Assembly: GCF_002239585.1 (NCBI RefSeq)
Contig: NZ_NDFH01000003.1
Location: 992,001 to 1,056,000 of the forward strand
DNA from: Psychromonas sp. CD1
GTDB taxonomy: Bacteria > Pseudomonadota > Gammaproteobacteria > Enterobacterales > Psychromonadaceae
DNA: 64,000 bases
Direction: 5' to 3'
Shown: positions 17,728 to 25,235 of the stretch, one piece after another
Numbering within the stretch: the stretch's first letter is position 1
Layout of the letters: every line of letters starts with the position of its first letter
Translations under genes and position numbers: made by a program
Notes under the pieces: generated by a model
Database searches by the model: none
The model's input: only the letters and a program-made list of their open reading frames with translations
What the model was told of the DNA's origin: nothing

Positions 17728-18240
17728 TTAAATTAATATTTCGTGTTTTTTTTCTACTAAGCTAATAATATCAACCGCGTTTTGATCTGGGGTGTTTTGC
17801 ACAGTACAAGGCACACCTTTAGCAATTATTCGCTTAAATGCATTCATATCATTTTCATTCACAGAAACGGTTTTTGTTATTTGAGATTTACCTTCGTGAT
17901 AATGCATATTGCCAATATTACATTGCGTAAGAGGAACTCCGCCTTCCACTAATCGTGCAACATCCGTTGGATTATTACATAAAATAAATATTTTCTGTTT
18001 TGCTGATGCTTTACTTATGACCTCAATTGTTTTTTGTATACTAAAGAAACGAACCGCATATTCCCCTCCCGCGGATGCCTTCATAGCCGCTTGCATAAAA
18101 GGCGCATTAGGGCCTTCAGCAGCATCATCATTGCAGACTAAAATCAAATTAGCGCCAGTATGCTTACCCCATGTGATTCTTATTTGACCATGTAAAAGAC
18201 GCTCATCTATACGCGTCCAGACTATATTTGTTTCGCTCAT
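17728..18240 (-). CDS. PTS mannose/sorbose-family IIB component
   Basis: Cytosolic phosphotransfer subunit. The start ETNIVWTRIDERLLHGQIRI carries the phosphorylated histidine in the family motif (R-L-L-H-G-Q). The rest includes CNDDAAEGPNAPFMQAAMK and the C-terminal helix VDIISLVEKKHEILI. I place the start at the ATG at 18240, which has AAGGA at the right distance and begins MSETNIVW, giving 170 residues; a longer frame to 18321 lacks a ribosome site. No IIA gene is found next to it or anywhere in the window, so phosphate must come from a IIA encoded elsewhere. Confidence 0.92.
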   Translation of the reverse strand: MSETNIVWTRIDERLLHGQIRITWGKHTGANLILVCNDDAAEGPNAPFMQAAMKASAGGEYAVRFFSIQKTIEVISKASAKQKIFILCNNPTDVARLVEGGVPLTQCNIGNMHYHEGKSQITKTVSVNENDMNAFKRIIAKGVPCTVQNTPDQNAVDIISLVEKKHEILI

Positions 18241-18645
18241 ATTCACATTCCTTTTTTCATCGCTAAATTTACTCATTGGAGTATCTATCATCTTTGATTT
18301 TATTTCTTTGACGAACCGCACAAAAAAACAAAAAAAGGGATTTTATTGGAGAGGATAAATATTAATGACAAGATATAATACGATTTATCTCCTGTTTTTT
18401 CTCGATAAGTGCATAGATACATTCTATTTTCATAACCCTTTTAACTCTATATCTTGGGTTATATCGCATTATTGAAATACTATTTAACAAATAGTATCTA
18501 ATATACTTTAGGGTATTATAACATCGAATTACCCACTCATTCTTTAATACAATCTTATATACAGAGCATAAATAAAAATTAACATTCAATCTATTGTTAA
18601 AAGTAGCCTCATGGCTACTTTCAATTACAAATATAAATCAAAAAA
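18241..18645. other. gap between agaS and the PTS genes
   Basis: A 405-bp AT-rich stretch without a believable gene; the small open frames in it have no ribosome site or family resemblance. It contains the agaS terminator hairpin (18600-18621) and must contain the promoter for the PTS-kduI-GH105 run. A weak candidate on the minus strand is TTGTCA near 18370 with AATAAA 18 bases on, which I regard as tentative. Confidence 0.5.
18600..18621 (-). terminator. terminator after agaS
   Basis: AAAGTAGCC-TCAT-GGCTACTTT is a perfect 9-bp stem, 25 bases downstream of the agaS stop. The following T-tract is short (TTTTAAC). It separates kbaZ-agaS from the PTS transcript. Confidence 0.7.
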
Positions 18646-19803
18646 TCACAATGAATGTATCGTGACACCTTGTACAACACGATTCACTTCACCACTCGGA
18701 CACGGTTTATCTGGGGAGTTTTTAAGCGCTAATGCGCGATGAAAAGAATATGATTGTGCAAACAACATATAAGGGAATAATAACTCTACATCGTTTGCCT
18801 CTTGCATATTCGGGACGTAAATATATTCCCCGTCCATGACTCTTTCATCTTTTTGCGCCGTAATAGCAAGTACTTTACTCGCATGTGCATCTCGACGTAA
18901 TTCGGCAAGTAAATCTAAATCATATAAACGCGTGTATGGGTCATTAGAAATAAAGACAACAATGAAAGTTGAAGTATCGACTATCGATTTAGGACCATGG
19001 CGAAATCCTAGAGGAGAATCATAACAAGCAACGACCCGACCAGCAGTTAACTCTAATAATTTTAAAGCAGATTCTCTTGCTAAACCTTTAAACCCTCCAC
19101 TGCCTAAATAAATAACACGTTTGTATTCATGACTGGCCATCTCTTTAATATCAAAGTTCATATCCTCAAGTAATACTTTAGAAACAGCTGAAATGTTTTT
19201 TAATTCTCTTAAAAAAGGAGTTTTATAAGATAAAACTAAAACGGCAGCTAATAACATACAAGAAAAACTAGATGTCATCGCAAAAGATTGATCGTTTGTT
19301 TCTTTCGGCATTAATAATGCCAATGCATTCTTGTTATTTTGGCATCGTTGGTATAACTCACCTTCAGCATTACAGGTAAGGATCAAATGAAAGCAAGTAG
19401 AAAGACATTTATCCGCTAATTCTACCGTGGCCAAACTCTCAGGACTATTACCGGAACGAGCAAATGAAACCAATAAAGTAGGAATATTTTCTGCAAAATA
19501 TTCCTGTGGATTAGCCACTAAATCTGTTGTAGAAATAGCATCAATACGACATTTTAATTTTCCAACTAATGCGGGTGCAATTGATTCTCCGGCAAAAGCA
19601 GATGTTCCTGCACCCGTTAAGATAATACGGAGATTGGAAAAAACATCCATTTTAGTTAAAAATGTTTGTATCTCATCACTTGCATTTTCAATGATTTTAA
19701 CTGTTTTTAACCAGCAACTCGGTTGTTGTGAAATCTCTTTAGCTGTCCAAAATGCAGATAATTGTTTTAACTCTTTTTCTACATAACCCAGATATTTTTC
19801 CAT
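18646..19803 (-). CDS. agaS: AgaS-type SIS sugar isomerase/deaminase
   Basis: A 385-residue double-SIS protein of the AgaS family, which converts galactosamine-6-phosphate to tagatose-6-phosphate with loss of ammonia. The first SIS domain shows ILTGAGTSAFAGES near residue 62 and LLVSFARSGNSPESLATVEL near 115. The second shows YLGSGGFKGLARESALKLLE and GFRHGPKSIV. It overlaps kbaZ through TAATG, so they are translationally coupled. Together they would take a PTS-delivered galactosamine-6-phosphate unit to tagatose-1,6-bisphosphate cleavage, given a kinase and an aldolase catalytic subunit that are absent here. Confidence 0.9.
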   Translation of the reverse strand: MEKYLGYVEKELKQLSAFWTAKEISQQPSCWLKTVKIIENASDEIQTFLTKMDVFSNLRIILTGAGTSAFAGESIAPALVGKLKCRIDAISTTDLVANPQEYFAENIPTLLVSFARSGNSPESLATVELADKCLSTCFHLILTCNAEGELYQRCQNNKNALALLMPKETNDQSFAMTSSFSCMLLAAVLVLSYKTPFLRELKNISAVSKVLLEDMNFDIKEMASHEYKRVIYLGSGGFKGLARESALKLLELTAGRVVACYDSPLGFRHGPKSIVDTSTFIVVFISNDPYTRLYDLDLLAELRRDAHASKVLAITAQKDERVMDGEYIYVPNMQEANDVELLFPYMLFAQSYSFHRALALKNSPDKPCPSGEVNRVVQGVTIHSL

Positions 19804-21104
19804 TATAAATTACCTTTTGGCGCATGGCCTTGTTTACTTGCCTGTGCGTAACTTCTTAATACTTTACGAATTTTATCTAAAACCAATGCTTTTGGCTCTG
19901 CATCAAGTTGACCTTTTCTTAGCGCATTAAACTGCTCTGGCATATACTGGCTTAATAGAGGAAAAGAAATCGTTGATTTTTCAAGATTAGAAAATAATAC
20001 ACATTGTGCCTTATGTATTTTTTCATCTGGCCAATAATAACGAATACGATCACTAAAACTAAACGTACGAGAAAAACGTTGATCCGTTGCATTACCTTGA
20101 TAATATTTTTCCCAATACTCCGGTGAGGCACACATTTTTTCTTCTATTATTTCTCGTAAATTACTGCAATATGCTTTAGGTATAATTACCTCTTCTATCG
20201 CACAAAGATTAAATAATGCTTCTCGCATTGCAAAAGTAAGAGCTGGGCCTACTTTTAAAATAGCAAAATGTCCTTCAACTAACGCATGATAAGCTTTATC
20301 TGTTTGATAATCCGTTGAATGAGCTTCAAATATCATATGCGGATAAGCATCAACAACCGTACTTAATTGTTGTGCTTTTTCTGGGCAATAATCTATAACT
20401 CCGGTATGATCAAACTCAACACCAGGTTGAACTACAAGGCCTATTACTCTATCCCAGCAACTTTCAACTCCCACTTTTGCAAAGGCTGCCCGATGAGTTT
20501 CAATTGTCATTTTAGCGGCTTTTGCGGATGTCACTTCGAGCTCAAGTAATTCTTCTAACGCGCCACCAGGCACAGGTACTTCCGTACCAATAACATAAAC
20601 AATATCACTGCACCCAAATTCTTTAACTGCGGTATCCTCTGCAATTTTAGCTAATCTAGCAGCTCTTTGCGCAACAATTGCATCAGAAAGAGGTTGTGGA
20701 TCATCCGCACAAGACATACTGCAATCAAGATGAATTTTTTTAAACCCTGCACTCACATAAGCAACAATCAAATCATCCGCATTGTGCATCGCTTCTTTGG
20801 CATTAAGATTTTGCCAACGGTTAGGGCCTAAGTGATCACCACCAAAAATAATACGTTCAGAAGGAAATTTAAGTGTGCAAGCTTTTTCTTGCACAAAATT
20901 TATAAAGTCTATCGGGGTCATCCCCGTATATCCCCCAAACTGATCAACTTGATTAGACGTAGCTTCGATAAGTACGACTGATTCATCTTCTAATGCTTGT
21001 AATAATGCAGCTTCAATCACGAGAGGGTGTGCAGAACAAACAGAATAAATTCCACAAGATTCTCCCGATTTATGTCGTTGTACAATCTGTTGAAGGGTAT
21101 TCAT
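19803..21104 (-). CDS. kbaZ: D-tagatose-1,6-bisphosphate aldolase subunit KbaZ/GatZ
   Basis: KbaZ/GatZ stabilises the class II tagatose bisphosphate aldolase (KbaY/GatY) and is not catalytic alone. Family stretches are GIYSVCSAHPLVIEAALLQA, GGYTGMTPIDF, IFGGDHLGPNRWQ and FEAHSTDYQT. I place the start at the ATG at 21104, where GGAG lies 8 bases upstream, giving 433 residues; the frame extends to 21128 but without a site. No KbaY homologue is in the window. It leads a minus-strand transcript with agaS, and candidate CTTTC-repeat operators lie 340-430 bases upstream. Confidence 0.93.
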   Translation of the reverse strand: MNTLQQIVQRHKSGESCGIYSVCSAHPLVIEAALLQALEDESVVLIEATSNQVDQFGGYTGMTPIDFINFVQEKACTLKFPSERIIFGGDHLGPNRWQNLNAKEAMHNADDLIVAYVSAGFKKIHLDCSMSCADDPQPLSDAIVAQRAARLAKIAEDTAVKEFGCSDIVYVIGTEVPVPGGALEELLELEVTSAKAAKMTIETHRAAFAKVGVESCWDRVIGLVVQPGVEFDHTGVIDYCPEKAQQLSTVVDAYPHMIFEAHSTDYQTDKAYHALVEGHFAILKVGPALTFAMREALFNLCAIEEVIIPKAYCSNLREIIEEKMCASPEYWEKYYQGNATDQRFSRTFSFSDRIRYYWPDEKIHKAQCVLFSNLEKSTISFPLLSQYMPEQFNALRKGQLDAEPKALVLDKIRKVLRSYAQASKQGHAPKGNL

Positions 21105-21380
21105 TGGCGAACTCCAAAAATATGGCAATGTTATCTAATAGAGGTACGTTTTCTTTTTTATTTAAGTACATTTAACTTGTTATTATTTTTATCGGCATAA
21201 ACAGAAAAATATTTCTATCTTTTAATTTCAAAAATAAGATCTAGCTTTATTTCTATGAAACACGAAAAAACCAATAAAAAAGTAAAACCTTTTCTTTATT
21301 AGTACATTTAAAATTATTCTTTCTTTACTAGCTGTGTATAACAACACTAGCACTCTGATCCATTCGCTATCACATTCATC

Positions 21381-21422
21381 ATTTAACATTTAACATTTAA
21401 CATTTAACATTTAACATTTAAC
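21381..21422. repeat. ATTTAAC x6 tandem repeat
   Basis: Six exact head-to-tail copies of the heptamer ATTTAAC, 42 bases. A 7-bp period is not a multiple of three, and it lies outside coding sequence, so any effect of copy-number change would be on promoter spacing or DNA flexibility rather than on a reading frame. Confidence 0.95.
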
Positions 21423-21439
21423 ACAAAACAAAGTGACAA

Positions 21440-21539
21440 CGAAAGGTAGACCTTTCGATCTCTTTCGCCAATCGTAACTCAATCGATGGAATAGAACAAT
21501 AGAAAACAATAAAAAGCACGAGCTCTTTCACAATCTTTC
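21440..21539. promoter_or_regulatory. candidate AgaR/DeoR-type operator cluster
   Basis: CGAAAGGTAGACCTTTCG (21440-21457) is an inverted repeat, and its right arm CTTTCG is repeated exactly 10 bases later (21462-21467). A second pair, CTTTC at 21525-21529 and 21535-21539, has the same 10-base spacing. Direct CTTTC repeats one helical turn apart are reported for the DeoR-family regulator AgaR of E. coli. No agaR gene is in the window and the distance to kbaZ is large, so this is a lead only. Confidence 0.35.
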
Positions 21540-21802
21540 TTCGATGTCATTTAGACAAAATCATTTTTAATACAGCACCAATTTGATAAACTTTCGACAG
21601 AAAGAACATAATACAACTTAAAATCAAAGCCTTATACAAACAAGTAAATTGTAAATTAGCACTCTCAACATTAATTTCGTGTTATTTATATAAAACAAGA
21701 GGTGAATATGCATTGAGACAAAAGAAAGGATAATGAAAGAGTGAAGGTAAATCTTCTGTTTTATGGTAAGTTTTAATCGTGTCATAAAATTTACGCGATT
21801 AT

Positions 21803-22430
21803 TCATCCGTGTGTTTGTAAAATTAATTTTAGTTCGATACAAAGTTTATCGATAACCTCCCCCCCCAACTAGGCGCCAAGTTTTTATAAAAATGACTCGC
21901 ATTTTGCATTGCTAAAGACTCAGTGTGATCCCCTCCTTCGAAAAACACTTCTTTACCAGGTAGAAATACCCATGACTTAATACCTAAACGGGTTGCAAAC
22001 ATTAATGCTGCATTACTCGCAGAAATAACCAAATCTAAATTTACAATTAAAGCACCATAGTTTTCAAAATCAGCAGAAGCTACGCAATCACTAAAGTGTA
22101 ATATTTATGCCATGCTTATACTTTAACTCGTCACGTTCTCGTTGATGCTCTCCGTATTTTAAATTAACCCACTCAATACCCGGTATTTTCAACAAAGGCA
22201 ATAATTTTTCTAATTGCATTGAATATGCGTTTTTATTTTTTTTCCCTATGAAACTAAGACAAGCCCACTCTGAGTTTATTTTTATTTAACATTCTTGTTT
22301 TTTTATTAATCAAATGTTCGGCTATTTTCAAAGGTATTTGTTGTAAAAAAATACGTTGATGGGTGATATAAATAAGATAAGGAACCTGCTAAAATTTGTA
22401 ATTCGACATATTCCTAAGTATTTTAAGAGT
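21803..22430 (-). pseudogene. decayed TPR/OGT-type glycosyltransferase C-terminal domain
   Basis: Reading across three minus-strand frames recovers one protein. First comes EWACLSFIGKKNKNAYSMQL, then LLPLLKIPGIEWVNLKYGEH, which stops near 22105. One frame over, HFSDCVASADFENYGALIVN leads into LDLVISASNAALMFATRLGI and KSWVFLPGKEVFFEGGDHTE. This is the donor-binding half of OGT/GT41-like TPR glycosyltransferases, many of which modify flagellin or envelope glycans. At least two single-base losses are needed to explain it: one near 22103 and one at a run of eight Gs (21859-21866). With nine Gs the frame reads on through EVIDKLCIELK to a TGA at 21803-21805. Upstream of 22250 the decay is heavier. 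Proximity to fliD suggests a former flagellin-modifying enzyme. Confidence 0.65.
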
Positions 22431-22609
22431 AAAATGACGCTGGAATGAAGGATATTTATAAATTTAAAAGAGTAAGATATATACAATTTAAGAAGTTAAA
22501 CTAAAGTGCATCATTTATTACTAAATTTTTACCTTTTTTGAAATTCCTTTTCTACAAATATCAGCTTAACTCCTCGTCAGCGGTTCCACCCTTAATATAA
22601 GCATGATAA

Positions 22610-24673
22610 CTAATCTCGAGTATAGCCCGGTAAAGACTTTAAAGAATTTTTTAAATTAGTCATAGTATTACCCATTGTCGAAACGGCCATATCCATAGAA
22701 TTAAAGCTTTTATATAAACGCGCTTCTAGTTTATCCATTCGATATATTAAGGTTTCTTTTCTGGTATCAAGTGACGCTATTTTTTTATATAAGGAGTCTA
22801 TTTTTCCATCAATGATACCTTGGCTTGAATTCATATCACCACTTGATCCCGATATATTACTATCGATAATTCCCGACAGTAAATTATTCATCAATTTCGT
22901 CATACCTTCCGCATAAGTAACATCACCTCTTGAACCTAAAAGACCACCTTCAATTAATAATTTAATACCTGTAGAGTCACCCTTTTCTGAGAGTAAATAT
23001 TGTCCATCACCATAACCGGATTTACCATCAATTTTACCTTGTACATTTGTTCCTGAGACTCCAGCAGACACGACACCCACACCAAAATCAGCATAAAATC
23101 CAGCACCAACTTCATTAAAAGCAAGGCTTGATCCCGAGCCAAATTTATTAGAAGTAAAAGTTAATTTTCCCGCATCATTCCTCACACTAATACTAATGCC
23201 ATTTTTAATGAAGCGGGGATCCGAATTTATTTTCAACTGAATTTCTATTGCTAAATCATCAATAGATGCATATGTTTTTTGACTGAGCACAATATCATTA
23301 GAGAGATAACCATCTATACGAATTTTAAAAGTATTATTATCATCATTCACCGTAGGCGTTTGACTTGATACTACGCCATCACTCAATGTCGCTTGTGTGG
23401 CTAATTTAGAAACTTCAACGCTATAAGTACCAGGTTTAGTTAAACTACTATGCTTATCAAAGGTAATAAACGTATCACTTGCAACCCCAGTGGCGGTAAA
23501 AAAATCTGCGATCCCTTGCATATCTTTATTTAATGCACTGTCCAAAGTTGAAGCATTTAATTCCAACGTACCGTCTCGCTTGGTTAAGATTCCTAAATCA
23601 GCAAAACTATGTATTGAACCCTGAATATGCTTAACTTGAGTATTCAAAACACTGCGCATCATATTTTTTATATTGCGGATTGTTGAATCGCCATTTAACA
23701 CACCATTATTGTCTGCTTTAACACCATTAAAAGCTGTTAACTCGTTCATTTTTTCAAAGGTTGCATTATAGTTCTTCACAAAGGCTTCTATTTGCTCTTT
23801 CACTTTACTATTATCAGAGCTAATTTTCAGCGTAACTTTCTTATTAAGTGCGGTTTCACCGTTAATATTAAGTGTCACACCTTGAATTACATTAGTTATT
23901 TTATTGCTATCTCGAACAATTTCAATACCATTCATCACAATTTTTGCATCTTGTGCCACCGATGTTTGATCTAAATTTTTATGCGTTGCTGTATAAATAA
24001 AATTATTTAAAGCATTACCCTTGTCAAGAGTTCCCCCTTTAGTATCTGCAACTGTTATTTCAAGGGCATTTTCTTTGCCGGTTGCTTTACTTGTTAATAC
24101 CAGTCGATAACTATTACCATCATTAACAATCGATGCAGAAACACTATAATCACCCTTATTAATGGTGTTACGTAATCCTTCTAATGAATTATTCGAGCTA
24201 TCAATCGTAATTTTTTCTATCGGTTTATCCGCATTAACTGAAAAAGCACTTGCATCACTATTATAGTGACCAAAACGCAATAAAATAACACCTTCTCCAA
24301 TAGTATCTTTAATACCTGAAAAGCTACTATTAGAAGAAGAAACAAGCACTTGGGCTTGTGCTTTTTGTTTTACTTCAAATTGCCATGACCCGATTTGTGC
24401 TCCAACACCTAGTTTAGTATCGAGAATGGAGGAATCGCTACTATTTGCACTTGCAGCAGAAAAAGTTGAACGATATGCGAGATCTTTATAAGAAGATTTG
24501 AAATCATCAAGATCACTATTAAGTAATCCATAAGCAGAAATGATAGCCGTAGCTTTAGCATCTTCTTTGGTTATTTTAGATAATGCTGGTTCTTTTTCAG
24601 CCCCCACAATAGCGCCAACAATCGAATTGATATCAAGTCCAGAGCCAAGCCCGGTTGAAGTTACTGAAGACAT
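22610..24673 (-). CDS. fliD: flagellar filament cap protein FliD
   Basis: FliD forms the pentameric cap that folds flagellin at the filament tip. It has 687 residues, larger than E. coli FliD but normal for polar systems. The N-terminal SSVTSTGLGSGLDINSIVGA (about 2-21) is the FliD_N signature. The central part (around 380-560) is a variable domain rich in Ser, Thr, Asn and Gly. The C-terminal coiled segment (KIDSLYKKIASLDTRKETLI, then MDKLEARLYKSFNSMDMAVS) mirrors flagellin D0. It is exported without a cleavable signal. It follows flaG on the same strand; fliS, normally next, lies about 12 kb away. Confidence 0.95.
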   Translation of the reverse strand: MSSVTSTGLGSGLDINSIVGAIVGAEKEPALSKITKEDAKATAIISAYGLLNSDLDDFKSSYKDLAYRSTFSAASANSSDSSILDTKLGVGAQIGSWQFEVKQKAQAQVLVSSSNSSFSGIKDTIGEGVILLRFGHYNSDASAFSVNADKPIEKITIDSSNNSLEGLRNTINKGDYSVSASIVNDGNSYRLVLTSKATGKENALEITVADTKGGTLDKGNALNNFIYTATHKNLDQTSVAQDAKIVMNGIEIVRDSNKITNVIQGVTLNINGETALNKKVTLKISSDNSKVKEQIEAFVKNYNATFEKMNELTAFNGVKADNNGVLNGDSTIRNIKNMMRSVLNTQVKHIQGSIHSFADLGILTKRDGTLELNASTLDSALNKDMQGIADFFTATGVASDTFITFDKHSSLTKPGTYSVEVSKLATQATLSDGVVSSQTPTVNDDNNTFKIRIDGYLSNDIVLSQKTYASIDDLAIEIQLKINSDPRFIKNGISISVRNDAGKLTFTSNKFGSGSSLAFNEVGAGFYADFGVGVVSAGVSGTNVQGKIDGKSGYGDGQYLLSEKGDSTGIKLLIEGGLLGSRGDVTYAEGMTKLMNNLLSGIIDSNISGSSGDMNSSQGIIDGKIDSLYKKIASLDTRKETLIYRMDKLEARLYKSFNSMDMAVSTMGNTMTNLKNSLKSLPGYTRD

Positions 24674-24760
24674 ACGAACCTCCTTATTTGAGATGACTCT
24701 TTATTTTACGTAGATAAATACAAAAAACGAACCAATATCAAATAGATAATGAATATTAGG

Positions 24761-25141
24761 CTAAACGTTTCTATCAAATAACATTCCCTTAACGCCATCC
24801 ATTTTTTTTAATAATACCACTAAATCCTCAGATGGGATTTGACGAATAACTTCATCTGTTTCATCATCAATAACAGAAACAATGACTTTTTCCAATTGTT
24901 TATCAATATGGAAGGAAAGATGACTTTGCATACTATTCATAAAATCATTGATATTCGCAACCGTTTTTTCAATATTTTCTATACCTACATCCAAATTTTC
25001 AGATGCGTGTTTTACTTTAACACTATCCGAGTTTTCTTGCGTATTTAACTTCCCAGTATAGGTTTTTTCAACTTCTGATTCCTTCGATATTTCATTCCTC
25101 GGCATATTAATCGATGATGCCGAAACAGTAAAATTTGACAT
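24761..25141 (-). CDS. flaG: FlaG family protein
   Basis: A 126-residue FlaG protein. In polar flagellates FlaG influences filament length; its biochemical role is not settled. The C-terminal domain is diagnostic: LSFHIDKQLEKVIVSVIDDE, then EVIRQIPSEDLVVLLKKM. The N-terminal half is low-complexity and charged. It sits between flagellin and fliD in the order usual for Vibrio and Shewanella. A flagellin terminator lies 40 bases upstream, so flaG-fliD either have their own promoter or rely on read-through. Confidence 0.9.
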   Translation of the reverse strand: MSNFTVSASSINMPRNEISKESEVEKTYTGKLNTQENSDSVKVKHASENLDVGIENIEKTVANINDFMNSMQSHLSFHIDKQLEKVIVSVIDDETDEVIRQIPSEDLVVLLKKMDGVKGMLFDRNV

Positions 25142-25180
25142 ATCTCCCCCTCAACAATCCATTATTATAAATAGCGAAAA

Positions 25181-25200
25181 GCCCCCTATGGCTAGGGAGC
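25181..25200 (-). terminator. flagellin terminator
   Basis: Minus strand GCTCCCTA-GCCA-TAGGGGGC, an 8-bp stem with one T-G pair, followed by TTTT. It starts about 36 bases after the flagellin stop codon. Confidence 0.75.
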
Positions 25201-25235
25201 AATATTAACACCGTATAAAGGTAGCACCCTCACTT

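Larger units (their letters stand above)
21105..21802. other. gene-free stretch upstream of kbaZ
   Basis: About 700 bases with stops in all frames at short intervals and no recognisable coding remnant. It holds a six-copy 7-bp tandem repeat (21381-21422), paired CTTTC motifs (21452-21467 and 21525-21539) and a perfect 8+8 inverted repeat (21440-21457). It is bounded on the right by the end of a decayed glycosyltransferase gene. Confidence 0.6.

Noticed and set aside
18362-18589. Small basic open frame between agaS and PTS IIB as a gene
   Set aside because: No ribosome site, low-complexity composition, and it overlaps the expected promoter region.
21381-21422. Short direct repeats resembling a mini CRISPR array
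   Set aside because: The unit is only 7 bp with no spacers, and no cas genes occur in the window.
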